Assembly (NCBI GenBank): GCA_936450465.1
Contig: OW388293.1
Span: forward strand, 29,765,860-29,829,859
From: Gibbula magus
Lineage: Eukaryota; Mollusca; Gastropoda; Trochida; Trochidae
Reading direction: 5' to 3'
Length of the DNA: 64,000 nucleotides
Shown: positions 34,885-48,179 of the stretch, in pieces
Layout: each line of letters begins with the position of its first letter
Position numbering within the stretch: position 1 is the stretch's first letter
Program-made: the position numbers and the translations under genes
The notes under the pieces: model-generated
Seen by the model: the letters and a program-made list of their open reading frames with translations, nothing else
Database searches by the model: none
Told to the model about the DNA's origin: nothing

Positions 34885-35363
34885 AAGTACATCCATTGTG
34901 TTGTTGGGGGGGGGGGGGGGGGGGGGGGGGGGTCAAATATGACAAACGTTATAAATTATCTTATTTTATCGAGAAGTACCAACTGTTACTGAAAACTACC
35001 ATTTTGATGATACTCGACTTAGTATATTGACAATATGAAGGTAAAAGTATCGATGTATCTGATCGAAAACCGGACAATGCACCTCGTCTGGCTCGCGCCA
35101 ATGAGTCAAACGTAGTTTTGGAATCTTATTTAAACCAGACAAAATAACAAACTTGGGTTGATAAAAAAATGTTCGACAAGTCATATAACTACTGCATGTG
35201 CATGTAAATAGGACGTGTAGTTTCTGCACATGCATAATGATGTTACTTTTAATTATTGGAAACTAGTAATTATGACATGTTTGGCGACTGGGGATGAATA
35301 TGCAAGCTGAGTGAATTTGTATTAAAGCCAAATAAAAATTTATGAAACACAATTGATGCACCT
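34885..35363. mobile_element. TTAA-flanked miniature element (family C) with expanded G run
   Basis: 479 bp between TTAA at 34881-34884 and TTAA at 35364-35367. Imperfect inverted ends are AAGTACATCCATTGTGT and, in complement, AGGTGCATCAATTGTGT (14 of 17 identical). A related left end is at 19557. A 27-nt poly-G tract (34906-34932) sits where the 19557 copy has only GGGG. No transposase. Confidence 0.65.
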
Positions 35364-35620
35364 TTAAATGACATCATACATAACAACCTTACATTTGGAG
35401 CTTCTAAATAACTTTTTCCAACAGCCTATGCATGTGTTTTCTGTGTTGATATCAATACGATAATCATATATGATTGAGAGAAATTGTTTATTTTTGTCTC
35501 ATCTCTTACATTCAAAAATATTTCAATAATACATACATTAAAAATGTAAAAGCCGCCAAAAGGCTACAAGAGACAATACATTAAGATCTCATATAATACT
35601 ATAATACATATAATTGGAAG

Positions 35621-35622
<2 letters not shown>

Positions 35623-35671
<49 letters not shown>

Positions 35672-35679
35672 CACACACA
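35623..35679 (+). repeat. (AC)n microsatellite
   Basis: About 57 bases of AC repeats with one AAAC interruption, followed by further ACATAC-rich sequence to about 35825, including a near-duplicate of CATACCCATACATTAGTACATTAGT. Confidence 0.9.
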
Positions 35680-35829
35680 TATGTATACAATACATACATA
35701 TACGCACATACCCATACATTAGTACATTAGTGCATTAGTACCTGTCTACACCACATACATACACATACCCATACATTAGTACATTAGTATATTAATATGC
35801 ACATACATGTATACACTACACACATACAC

Positions 35830-37050
35830 TAGCGAATTCCCATGGCCAGTGAAGGGTGACGTCCTCTCATGCACATTATGTAAGACCAGGGACTTTCTAA
35901 TACACAGCACACTTAAAGACCGTTAAAATCATTAGATTATCGCATTAAATTAATTTTGTTACTTCATTTGTCAAAATCACTCCATGTCTTTTGCTTGGAA
36001 TATGTATAATGATATGTGATGTTTATTCAATATTTCAGTATGCATCTGATACACATGAGAGGTCTATAACTAGTTAATAACTGTCAAAGCTGTGACGATT
36101 TTTTGGGTCTCACATATAATGCACCACCATCAGCCTAGTTGTGATATCCATGGGTTTGCACATAATTTATACAATCAGCCTTTGATGTCCAGTTGAAAGT
36201 GTTAAACCTATGAGAAAGGCAAAGACGTCACACATTAAGATGGATTTAGAAACATGTTTCCTTCATTATATAAGTACATAAGCCAATAAATAGTTTCCAG
36301 TCACCAAAGTCAATCTCTTAAAAGTCAGCAATTCCTACATGATAATCTTAGGCATATTATAACTGTTGTAACAAAATAAATTCATTATCTCAAAGTTACA
36401 TAATTTACATTTGTTACATTTACATTCTCAATAACTAGCGCTATTAGTTCCTGGTCGAGAATGTCATCTGATCGGAGATGAATTTGCAGTGTAATGCACA
36501 CAGATCGGAAACATATTTGTGATAATGTGGTCACTCCTATCGAAATCTTACAACATTTGTATATATATTGGCGTTCTCGTCACACAGGGGTCAGAGGCAT
36601 TGTACCGGTAATTAATTACCTGTCGGCCTTAATGAGTTGACCGAATACTCGTGTTACGTAATACCGAGTGGACGCTTGTTCAACAGTAGGGTATTCTGAG
36701 AGTCAAAACAAAAGTCTGATATATCACTTAAACCGCATTTGCATGGCTATATTGCAATTGTTCTATATCTTTATATAGCTGTAACCTGCAATCATTTGTG
36801 TATAAATAATCAGTCATGGTGACCGATGTATTGTGGACAATAGCACTTACACTTACCGGAACTATTTGAAACACTCGCCTTTAGCCAGACATTAGTGTTC
36901 AACTTAAAAAAGTCATAATATTTCAAGAGTCAACGTTTCATTAAAGTGAATATTTTATAGAAGAGAATACTGTTGAAACGTCTATTCAAAACGATACTTC
37001 ATATATATAAACTCAATATATGTTGTAAACATTTTACTAATAGTAGCGAC
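35830..37050. other. AT-rich non-coding stretch
   Basis: No gene, RNA or mobile-element signature recognised. Confidence 0.5.
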
Positions 37051-37341
37051 TTAAGATTTACTGAGCTTATCATTTTGCATTATGTAAATTACTTTTTCAG
37101 TTGGGCTAAGTAAAGGAAGCAGAGAGTGCCTGCAATAATAATAGTTGATGATGATGAGTACGGAGATTTAACGAGCGATTTCAGCGGAGCTGTTCTCTCA
37201 CTCAGGTCACACGGACCATTAATAAAGTTTCGAATGATTCCAAAGGAGGATAATTTTGATGCCACGGTCGAAAAGGGTGGAGGCAAATTTTGAAATTTTG
37301 AATAGTACCTAGGCAAGATTAAATAATAATAGTCTCTCATA

Positions 37342-37440
37342 ACTCTTTATATAGAGTTGCTCATTGCATTTTAAAACATATTTTATGTGTGTGTACATTG
37401 TCTGTAAGTTTGTGAGACTTAAATAAACTATCTGTCTGTC
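37342..37440 (+). mobile_element. 3' end of a LINE with (CTGT)n tail
   Basis: CTCATAAC near 37337, TCATTGCATTTT, a GTGTGTGTACA-like stretch and GTGAGACTTAAATAAACTAT followed by CTGT repeats match the 3' untranslated region of the minus-strand fragment at 27985-28465. The upstream limit is unclear; sequence from about 37089 may belong but gives no recognisable protein on the plus strand. Confidence 0.6.
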
Positions 37441-38240
37441 TGTCTGCAATTATATTAGTAGCCGTACCGCCTCATTCTTTTGATTAACAAACCGTGTCAT
37501 TCCAACAACATTTATAATGATAAATGCAACGTTGACACCAGAACAGAACACATATCATCTCTGCCACTCTCTGATTCAACCAGGACCACAAAATCACTCA
37601 AGCGTGAGTCTACTGGTCAGCACAGTCAAGTTTTGAACATTTGACGGATTCCGGCCAAATTCAACTTCTCAAATCAGAAGCCGTTGTGTGTATTGCATTT
37701 GCAGTAGTAATTTCCACTTCAACTCCCCAACCCCGACCTCTTTCAATGGGTGATTATAAAACTGCAAACATTATCATTGGTGTTATTTTAACTACTGACC
37801 ATTGCTCAAAGTACCATTTTAAGAGTCATTATGATAATGTCACAATGGGATTCATCGGTACGTAAACAGTTCCAATTACTATCACTACACAACACGAACA
37901 TATTTGATATATGATACTGATTTAACTGCATAGATTTAGGTCTTTGAAGGACATTTAGAAGTGGTATACATAAGAACAGGAAGATTTTCTGGATAACAAC
38001 TTCTTTAATGTGAAAATGCACGAAGTTTCGGACTACATACTCATTCCTTCATCAGGTACATTCCACCTGAACATTGGAATATTGGAACAATAAACAGGAA
38101 ATGGATTCTCAAGGCACTAGATCATACGATTACGTGTTGACGACATCTGTGGTAGACATACTGGGTGTGTATTCATTCGGATCAACGCTAATTAACGGAT
38201 GGGCGAGCTATTACACAACTAACCGGTCACTGCGATTACG

Positions 38241-38446
<206 letters not shown>

Positions 38447-38695
38447 TAAAGTGTCTTGTGCTTCAAGTTACAATAACATACAATATATACATACTTTAAA
38501 GTATAAAAAAGCACCCGGCCATTTAGTATGACAATAATACAATTTGAGTTAATTATATATTATAAACAGATAAACACTTTCTACATATTTCTTCACATAT
38601 TGTCGTTCACTCACAATAATGGCTCGCTCATCCGATCATACTCAATCATGTCATCTCTTACACACTCACATAAATAGATACACAAATATCAGATA

Positions 38696-38722
38696 CATAC
38701 AGACATACATACATACACACAT

Positions 38723-38788
<66 letters not shown>

Positions 38789-38818
38789 ACATACATACAT
38801 ACATACATACATACACCC
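38696..38818 (+). repeat. Compound (CATA)n-(CA)n-(CATA)n microsatellite
   Basis: A pure CA core at about 38724-38782 is flanked by CATA units. It directly precedes, on the 3' side of, the minus-strand reverse transcriptase fragment at 38835 and may have grown from that junction. Confidence 0.9.
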
Positions 38819-38834
38819 ATATCACCTCTAGTGG

Positions 38835-39190
38835 CGATATTTGAAGATGTACTGTTAGCTCCAAGAACAAACCGATAGGCTCGTTTTGAACAGTATTAAT
38901 TTCTTTATGTACATAAAGCCCCAATATTGCCGCTCCGTAGCTGAGAATAGGTTGTACTAATGAGTTGTACAAAACTTAGTACAGAGAGCACCCAGAGCTC
39001 CACCGACCGATTTTGTCAGTTGATGTATGACTAATTTAAAATCAAGGCGTTCATCAAACCAAAAGCCGAGGTACTTATAGGAGTCTCAGTAATGCAAATA
39101 AATATCCCCACATGCAAACTTGAATTGAGAACAGCATCGCGATCTGGGCCTAACGTGTAGGATTTGACTAATAGATCGACCAATTGTAGT
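38835..39190 (-). pseudogene. Fragment of a LINE reverse transcriptase C-terminal region
   Basis: The complement reads CSQFKFACGDIYLHY, DSYKYLGFWFDERLDF, HQLTKSVGGALGAL, then after a frame change LVQPILSYGAAI and INTVQN. This is the typical order of blocks after the polymerase core in Jockey/CR1-like non-LTR elements (the substrate-strand YLG block, the region that follows it, and the SYGA.W motif). Stops and at least one frameshift are present. It is a third, distinct LINE family in the window. Confidence 0.75.
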
Positions 39191-39199
39191 TTTATTAGT

Positions 39200-40175
39200 C
39201 ATTGAAATTATCATAGTTTCAACAGAAAGCTATGCAGAAAAATACAGAAGGTTCATATCTCCCATTCTCCAGACAGCCATTTGTCAGCCAGTTCTTAGAA
39301 ATAGATTAACGTAACACCCATGACTGAAATGGAACAGTGAAATAGGACATCCTACTAAATAGTAGCCTTTATTGGTATAGTCTGTCCTCGTATCGCCTAC
39401 ACCTATCGCCTACGCCACAATCAAAACAAATTCTACTTTCTACATTCTACTTCTAGAATGCCCATCAAAGATGTCTACATTCTACGCACAGTTTATGGCC
39501 CGGGAACAATGAAGGTGCTCGATACAAGTCAAGATACGGCGATTACATAATATTGTTTTAACGGTAAATATACATTGCTTTAATGTATATATATATATTC
39601 CTTACATTAAACAAAAAAGACTTAGTCATGCAGTCGGATGCATGTACACATTGCATGAAATATATGTTACCTTTTATCACATCCTTGTTTCACAATAAAT
39701 ATGACATCAATAACCAGAAAGTAAAATAACATAAGCATAAGATTGTAATGTCATATTTACACTCTATTTCGAGGTAAGAAAGTGCCAAAGCATAATTAAC
39801 TCTGAGTATTTAGGTGAGAACGTTAAAGAGAAGCAGGAAAACACCAAAAGACATACCCCTAAAAGTTTCTATTTATATAATTACTCCAAATGTACGGCTA
39901 GCAGATTTTGCTAATTCCTCAGAAATGAAAGTGAATTACAATTACAAATAAAAATTGTTATTCTTTATTGCGTAAGTACTTTACACGACGCTGAATTACA
40001 CTTAACACAACGTGTGTGTACTTGATATAAACGTTTATACATATATTTACTTTACTAGCGTATCATTATTCATTAGCGTGTCATTGACACTCATGTATAT
40101 TCAATTATGTTAAGTGATGCACATACCGTTGACTAACAACCTGTTGTAGGTATTTCTTGTGTGAAGGGTCAGTCA
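39200..40175. other. AT-rich non-coding stretch
   Basis: No gene seen. A short doublet of TCTACATTCTAC near 39435-39485 is the only repeat noticed. Confidence 0.5.
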
Positions 40176-40179
40176 AACC

Positions 40180-41049
40180 ATACATTAATAAACTAATATA
40201 ACAGTCAACATTTCAAACTAAACCAAAGTCAATAGAATAGAAATATTAATATTTCATGATATATGCAAACTTCGTCAAAGTCAATACATATTTCCAAAGT
40301 CAACATAAGTCAACAATTCGCTTAACTCAAAATATCTTTTAAAAGTCAACATTTCATCAAAGTAAATTATTTTACTAAATTCAAAATATCTTTTTCAAAG
40401 TCACCAAAGTTAACATTTTATATAAGTTAAACTTAAACTACACAACAACATTTCACTAAACAAGTCCATATTTTATCAAAGTAACACTTCCACCAAAATC
40501 AATAAATATTTTAAAAGTCAATATTTCCAAAGTCAACATTTCACAAACATTCTATTTTTTCCAAAGTCAACATTTCACAAACATTATATGTTTGCCAAAG
40601 TCAACATTGGCCCATGGGAAATACGCCCATGGGCAACCTGGCCCATGGGCGAAGTCTCGCCCATTGGTGAAATCTCGCCCATGGGAAATCTCGCCCATGG
40701 GAAAAAAAAATTCCTTTGCATTGGGGGAGTTCACAAATACCTAAAATATGTTACTGCTAGACCCATTATTAAAAATTAGAAAATAATTTTTGTGTAACTC
40801 AAATTTTAACAACCTCTCGCCCATGGGCCGGCCCATGGGCAGGCCCATGGGCGAACTTTCCCATGGGCATACCCATGGGCAAGGGGGTCTGTATCTCACG
40901 TACGGTGCGGGGTAGAAAGTTGGAATTTTCGTCAATATCTTAGTTAAAGTATAAAAATAGGTTTTTGATAGAATTTGAACTTCTCACTTATGTTATTTAC
41001 GTTGGTCAATTATGGAATCTCGGGTTTCCATAATAAAATCGGGTCGCCT
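40180..41049 (-). repeat. CCCATGGGC-palindrome repeat, inverted copy 2
   Basis: Reverse-complement copy of 26277 onward, ending at GGTCGCC near 41049. The palindrome cluster at 40606-40885 is almost base-for-base identical to copy 1. In the minisatellite part copy 1 has two extra GTTGACTTTG units and a longer segment after TATGGACTTGTT. High identity in the cluster implies recent duplication or conversion. Confidence 0.8.
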
Positions 41050-44000
41050 TCAATATATAAGATATACCCACGGCAATAAAACACAGGCGGTCAATGGGAC
41101 CGACAGCGTGCTTTATGAGACAATAAAACATGCCCATGATTTTAGACGTCAATAAGAGCTTCGGTTAGCAAATGACGTCATTTTTTCCGTCACTTTGATT
41201 TTTCAATGCTTGTGAATGTATATTTTTAAAAAATCGCTTTTACAAAAAAACATGATATCTCCGTCATTTTACATAAAAGCGAGTAACTGTTTAAAGACAT
41301 CTCATATAAGGAATAGAAGACGAATTGGAGTGCTTTATCGTAGAATAACGTCCTTCCTGTTTTATGATCCCTCCTATGTTTTATTCATTACTACATGTAG
41401 CTGTCGTGTTTTTGCAAATTTGTATTTTGCTGCTCCTTACGACAGGAAGCGAACCGTATATTTCAAACATTTTGCTCTAAAACATACTCAAACCCTAAAA
41501 ATTACAACATTAATAAGACAACAATGAAAGATGCATAATTTTAAATGTATCAGTTTATCCCAAGATTCAAACACCATTTCAAAACCATAACATGTATGTT
41601 ATGTTGTGTGTATCGTTTATCTCTCACGCAAGGATGAACTAAACACGTTTATGATTCTCAAAAACGAAGATAAAAATGGTATGACCAAACTCTTTAACCA
41701 TTGTGATTATTACTTATATTGTTAACCGTGTGTCTACAGGTATCACACTCTTGAAATGTATTGTGTTCTCAAGAGATAAACATGCTAAAGCTTTGATAAC
41801 TAAATCTTTTGTACGGACTCATTGGTCAACGGGGAGCATAACCTGAGCGTATATTTGTTTACCTGTGTGTGTGTCTCCTTCGTGAACTAAAGGATTAGAA
41901 GTCATAGATTTGTTAACCCTCGGTTAAAATCAGAGTTGATGAATATGCAAAATTATGACCATCTCGTGATTAGGGACACATAAACACAAAGGATAGCATA
42001 ATCTCCTATCGGCACATTCAATTACACCCCCGTGGAGTCACACATGTCAAATGTCTTCTTTACATTGGCTGTGGCTGGTGTGATCATGTATGCATAATGT
42101 GTGAAGGCTCTTTGTCCTGGAGACGAAAAACTCTGACTTAACAGCTTATGAATCCTTACGTGGATTTATTCCAACCGTATGCAGATATTCAAAGGCAATA
42201 ATCGCATTCAAGTTCTTGTACTGGAATCGATGAATCATCATATATGGTAAATTAGAAACTATACTGTTCACGATTGGATCATGATCAAGTGATCATTCAA
42301 TCACAACGAGCTTATTATTATTGACTAAATTAGATTAAATGTGTTACGGTATTATTGGGTACATGACAGACAATAAGTTCTCATTCCAGATGTGACATTT
42401 CATAAGTTTATGAATTAGTTTTGTTTTCATGATAAAACTGCATTAAATTCATCTTTGAAATTCATTTAAGTCTATTAATCTGAGAGTATCCACGTGCTCA
42501 ACGTTCAAAAGGAGTGATCAATTGTTTAACTTTCGATATCGCAATAGTTTTGATATATTGATATATACTTCTCAAGTGTTATTTGTAAAATAACCTGGGA
42601 ACATTCTCGATAATGGCCGCCCAACTATCACAGGATGTTTAACAGTAATCGTAAACAAGTTTCACAATTGCAATACTCAAATATAACTCAAACCGTCATT
42701 CTGTAACTATGCTGTCTAACGCTTCCATTAGTCCCTTTCCAATCAGATGAAATTGAGTGAGCATTTCAACAACAATACAGCAATAATACAACAATACAAC
42801 AACAGAAATAGCAGGCAGAATCGCTAACAATAACTGTCTACATTTGACGAAAGCAGCTTAATCCGATGACACACTCAATACTTTTTCTTGCTGCAGTTTG
42901 ATAACGTGTTCAGTCTTAATGGCAGCAATTAACTACTGACATTTGTCATTAGTTTGTTATAGCCAATAAGCAAACCTCTAGTTTGGCTTTAATGTTCTTC
43001 GGTTAATTTTGTCTCATGTAATGTTTGGCAACATTAATACAATTAAACCTTTTCCAGATAGTAAACAGGATAAATTGTGGTTTAAAAAATGAACCACCTC
43101 CATGATAATGGGCTTCTGTGTTATTTTTGCCCTGAACTTGTGGGTACTGGTTGTTCAGTATCCATGCAGGATTGTGATACTTTTACAGTTTGAACATGTA
43201 TATTATCCTAATTTGCTATAGAGTGTTTAACTGTATTGTCAGCAGAAGAAAGTAGAAAGGAGACTGGCGCGAATTATTCCCTGTACAGTTAGCATGTATC
43301 AGCATTTAAGTTCCACCAAATCGAGAAGTTTTATTTGATAAAACATTCGACTTATAATTAGTTTACATATGTTGAGTATGAAGAATTATTTAATTCCAGT
43401 GATTGATGACCATGAAGTTAGTCCTTCATTTACAATGGGTTGTTACTGGGGTTTGAGGCTGTTTATGACTGAAATATTGCCCAAGCAGTGGTACAACAGT
43501 ACTCAGTAACTCCCAATTATGATATGTTAAAATCTACATGTACATACATGTAGCAATTACCAGATCGGTTTTCCAATGAGCGGTGATGATTTCAATCAAA
43601 CTTTAAAAAAAGCTTCAATAGATTTAATTGTATATAATAATCTTTTCTGAAACTTCATTGCACAGATATCTCTGGTGTGTAGTTGAATGCAATCATATTT
43701 GTCAAAGGAACGGTAATTGTAAAAATAATTTAACAATATTAATTCATTCTGTCTGCAATATGTTTTTCTTTGGTAAACTAACTACGAAAAGTTAGCACAG
43801 GAAGGAACTCAATATTTATCAAGATACATGGTTCGCAGTTCAAGTGGTCATTGATCAGGTAGTTCCATTTCACGGCAAATGTTTGAACATTTAATTTACT
43901 TCAATCAAAGTCTTCTCATCTGATCTGAATTGATGTTATATATTGAGGAGGTATTAATAGCTAAATTAATCAGGTTCTGGGGCTAAGCTGTATGTCCAGG

Positions 44001-44300
44001 ATGGGTGATCAACAAGTTGAAACGTGACGTGAATCGGGTCTCACTTGACATGTCATTCAACATTGCTAGTATCATTAGATGTGTGTCCTCCGTCACGATA
44101 ATTCGCTTTGCTGAGAAGACTTTCGCATATATTACAGCCACCGAGTTGAACAAACCGCCATTAGAACTGAACACATATCATGATATGACTTATTTTAAGA
44201 CTGCCTCTCCCTTTTCGTCGTCCTAATATATGAACTTTCATCTTTCAGGGATTTCAGCAACCTAATGTGTGAAAAATGCACTTAATAAGTGGACTATTAT
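41050..44300. other. AT-rich stretch without recognisable genes
   Basis: Open frames at 41216-41527 and 43983-44226 match nothing I know. The only assignable piece is the dispersed repeat at 41995-42245. Confidence 0.5.
41995..42245 (+). repeat. Dispersed ~250-bp repeat family, copy 2
   Basis: Contains CTATCGGCACATTCAATTA, ATGTGTGAAGGC, TTTGTCCTGGAGACGAAAA, TTACGTGGATT, and TTCAAAGGCAATAA followed by GATGAATCATCA, collinear with 4790-5045 (which has ATGAATCAAC at the same place). Confidence 0.6.
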
Positions 44301-44302
44301 TA

Positions 44303-46040
44303 TAGGTCTTCAGACGAAAGTTTGGAAGACCTACTGTTATTATCCTGATTATTATACAATATTATTATTCCACCGATTTTGTGGAAATTCTAGTATCAGG
44401 GATGATAACCTCTGGACTGATATTGATACAGATGGAAAAAAATCCCGACTTCCGGTTTCGGTTCAAAATGCACTAGAGACTTTGAACTTTTTCTAAAAGA
44501 TGCGCAATAGGATTATGAAAAAAAAAAATCATAGCTAAATCGTAGATCACGTGACTAAGACGCCATTTTGATTCTAGTGGTTTTTCGTGAATTTTTACCT
44601 CATGCACCTTTAAAAATCTTCGCTGAAAGTACTTGGGGTAGACAGCTGTAAGTTACATATTCTTGAAGTAGTTGCACTGTAGTATCTGGCTATCTCATGG
44701 GAAATGTGAACTCATTGTATTTTTATCACAGTCACCTTTCAAATTTGTCTAAAAATGAGAAAATAAGAAAAAATCAATGGCAGATAACTCAAAAACCTAG
44801 CCAGGGAATTTTATGATTTTTTCAGGGAAGGAAGATACATATGTCATGTACAGGAATCAGTAATAATAAAATTGCGTGTGTACAGTCATTTCCGGTCTGA
44901 AGAAAATGTTGAGAAATTAACATTTTTCAAAATTTATTTGTTTAAATTTGGCAAAATTATCAAAATAGAACTAAAGACTTTCAACTTGTTGTAAACGATG
45001 GACAATGTTATTATGACAAACAAAATAAATCATGACGACTTCGTAGCTCACATGGTTTAGCCGCCATTTACATTTCCTTTATTTTAATGAATTATCATTA
45101 TTTCACTTCGATGCCCTGCCTTTGGCGACATGCTCATTGATAAGAGGTCTTTAGTGTAATTGTCATTGTAGTATTTCTAAATATCTAATTTCAGACTTGC
45201 AACTTGTTTTAAAAGAATGACAATAGTATTTCTTGCAAATAAATAAATCTGATATATTCGTAGTAATTTACAAATATTTAAAATATAACATTTCAAACAT
45301 GGCATGAATTTTGTTTCTCTTCAACGGAATTCAATTTATAATTGTTTTTGAATATCCACTTACAGATTTCCAACTTGTTATAAAAGAATCGCAATAACCT
45401 TTCATGCAAATAAATAAAGCTGATAATATTCGTAGAAGAGAAAATGATTTTGTAGTATGACATTTTCATTGTATGGAACCCTGGTCTGCTTTTGGTGTCA
45501 TGCACCTTTGCAGGAGCTTACGGAAAATTGTAATCTCTTCTTGAGACGATGCAAGCATCAGTGAAAGATTTTAAATACATTTTATTTTATTTTAAACAAG
45601 GGCAAACTTTCTTATTGTATAGTACTATTTTTTTCTAATCCTCTTAAAGATTACCAACTTATTGTAAAGGATTGACAGTATACCTGTTCTGTAAAAACAT
45701 AAAGCTGATAAATTGGTAGGAAAGGGCAAATTTTAAATATCAACCTAGAGACTGATTTTTTTTTTAAAGATGCACAGTAGAAATAAAAACAAGTAAATCA
45801 ATGCGAATATGAAGGTCACGTGGTTTTATTGATACATTGTATTTTGATTTATAATGTAACTTCTGAATTTTCTTGGTTTTGTTTGAACGAAAGGTTCATG
45901 TTACATATGGTACAGTTTTGACAGAATAATTTTGGTGACATTCTTGGATCAAACATGGAACCGAAGGTCAAACTTTATTTTGGTGACATTCGTGGATCAA
46001 ACATGGAACCGAAGGTCAAAGCGAAACTCTGAAGACCTAA
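44303..46040. mobile_element. Element with GAAGACC termini and diverged internal tandem units
   Basis: TAGGTCTTCAGA at 44303-44314 is mirrored exactly by TCTGAAGACCTA at 46029-46040. Inside, five or six diverged units follow each other (near 44480, 44975, 45190, 45360, 45645, 45747). Each has an AAACTTTCAACTTGTTnTAAA-type start and then TGCAAATAAATAAA.CTGATA, or GATCACGTG..T.AG.CGCCATTT and CATGCACCTTT. A 45-bp tandem doublet of GGATCAAACATGGAACCGAA lies at 45930-46020. No transposase is present. A solo end resembling the left terminus lies at 18955. Confidence 0.55.
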
Positions 46041-46699
46041 ATACTGCCGTGGCAGTCCTAGTTAATAATTTATATCAGATATTTCAGATATGTTGTTCAC
46101 ATAATATGTTTTTAAATTTCTTTCACATTTATTATATTATATATATATCAGACATAAACATGTATTGTCTTCAATAATATTACAATCCGTGTGTATACGT
46201 TTAGAAGTGCTATCAAGTTTAATTCAAGTGTTGTGTGTGCAAAAGCTTATTTCAATTAAGATATAACAACAAAGCAATGGGTAATTCAATTTCCTTTGCA
46301 GATCAGAAATCTGTTACATTTCATATTCGATTTTAATGATAACGTGCCATTTTTCTAGCTTTCTTCTCTGAGAAAAACCCTCTTACAATCAAAACCTTGA
46401 GGTCTATTCATGATCTTTACCAATGCAAGATTAATCTAATAATTACGTGGAGTTATGACGAAAACTTATTGTTTATTTTATATAAGCATATTTTTTACAT
46501 TTTTCCAACAAACATCAAACAATCTTCAGTGAACTCTTCCTTTTGAAAACTCTCTTCAGATCAGAAATGATACGAGATAATGGATTGTTAAATGGAGATT
46601 TATCCGTTATCTCCCGTCTCCTAATGAATACACAACATGCACTTTGATGAACCAGATTTGCAAATTGTGAGAACACATGACCACATGTTCCCTTGGGGC

Positions 46700-46930
46700 A
46701 AATACGTGAATGCATAATTCACATCGGCAGAATCATTAATATCCTCGTGGCTTGACACATGACAAATCCTTTCTTTTATATCCGCTTTAGACCACTTTGA
46801 CTGATAGAAGGGCTTTGGTCGTGTATGAATGATGTATGAATATTATTTGTCATGGAGACGAACAAGCTAAGAAATGACAGCTTAATGCTCATTGCATGGA
46901 TTACATGTAAACAGTAAACAGACATCTCAC
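46700..46930 (+). repeat. Dispersed ~250-bp repeat family, copy 3
   Basis: Contains CATCGGCAGAATCATTAA, ATGATGTATGAA, TTTGTCATGGAGACGAA, ATGACAGCTTAATG and CAGACATCTCA in the order seen at 4790 and 41995. Upstream TCTCCTAATGAAT at about 46617 also matches 4735, so the family may extend 100-200 bases further left. Confidence 0.55.
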
Positions 46931-47591
46931 AGCAATTCAACAGGAAACATGAGTTTTGGTTGTGTTGCAAAATAATTTCTGAATCATTTGTGTATGTTGA
47001 TAATTTCTCACTTTGAACTTCACAGAAACTCCCGAACTTCGGTTGGTTGGGGTCATGTGATCATTACCCCTGAACAGGTCAACAATATTTCTTACTTGTA
47101 TGAACCGTGTTATAAGTGAAAAAAACACCGTCAAAACCCAACTCACCACACCTCTAGGACATGTGAACCTTTGCCGAGTTCGTCAAAGATTGTGAAAGCA
47201 TTCACGATTTAATTTTCCAGTGAAAATACATAATCTCACATTTAATTCATAATTGTCCTTTTGCAGAAGAGCGGAGAACGGAATCTTTGATGTGTCGACC
47301 TAATTTTGAATGACGCACAAGATATTGCATTGATATGTACATGGTCTCGTCATAACAATATTGAAATTATTCTCGGCGTTTCAGAATCGTAATTTCGTTC
47401 AGTTCGATAAAGCTGCATGCCACTCTTTTTAACTTAAGTCTGATAATTACGAACGAAGTCGGTACAATAACACTATAATAAATTATAAGGAGCCATACAC
47501 AACGAAAAATATATATCTTAATATACTGCTAAACTAGACAGATCAGCATATAAATATAGCTTCACTTGTGATATATAGATAGTATTATATT

Positions 47592-47677
47592 GGTGTTTTT
47601 ATGTCACATTCTGTATCAGCCCGATACCCCAATATCAGCCCGAGAGGGCTGATACGGGATGTGATATGAAAACACCC
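47592..47677. repeat. Hairpin with TATCAGCCCG loop arms
   Basis: GGTGTTTTTATGTCACAT and TGTATCAGCCCGATAC pair with GGGCTGATACGGGATGTGAT and ATGAAAACACC. A GCCCGAGAGGGC palindrome lies near the centre. Related phrases (ACGGGCTGATACAGG) occur again at 48121-48176. Confidence 0.65.
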
Positions 47678-47953
47678 ATATCATACTATGTTTATCATAT
47701 ACATTTAAAAAAAAGTCCAAGTGAGTTAAATATTCATAAACTTTAATTCCTGAATCTATTATCATGACAACACATAACTTTCGCATTTTTCTCCGTACCA
47801 ATTTCGTTTGTTTCAAAGTTTACCTCATATTCTACGCCTACGGCAAGTGCCGATTCAATGATGGTGTCAAGCTCACAAATATACGGTCTGCAAATAACTG
47901 CGGCCTTTTTCAGCGATGTCCGCCATGATAAACGTCAACGTCGTGCCTAAGGC

Positions 47954-48032
47954 AAACTCCTCACAGTGCTATTAAGTCTCTCCTGCGTCAAACCTTTATC
48001 TATGAGACACGTAATAGCACTGTGAGGAGTTT
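47954..48032. repeat. Hairpin, 25-bp arms
   Basis: AAACTCCTCACAGTGCTATT (47954) is complementary to AATAGCACTGTGAGGAGTTT (ending 48032); AGTCTC/GAGACA extends the stem. The loop is about 25 bases. Confidence 0.7.
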
Positions 48033-48120
48033 AGTTGAACGTATGATGTGCGAAGGGAGATAACTCTAAATGCCTCGTGATTTTGATCTATTTGTTTCGT
48101 ACGTTACCTTGGGTTCAAGT

Positions 48121-48176
48121 CCCTTGACGACGGGCTGATACAGGTTTTTTCCCTTGACGACGGGCTGATACAGGTT
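48121..48176 (+). repeat. Two-copy 30-bp tandem repeat
   Basis: The unit CCCTTGACGACGGGCTGATA plus CAGGTT occurs at 48121-48146 and 48151-48176, followed by GCCCGCCGGGC, a GC-rich palindrome. Confidence 0.8.
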
Positions 48177-48179
48177 ATC

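Noticed and set aside
38619..38972. His/Thr-rich and Cys/Val-rich open frames on both strands
   Set aside because: Translations of the (CA)n/(CATA)n microsatellite. Only the part above 38835 on the minus strand carries a real reverse transcriptase signature.
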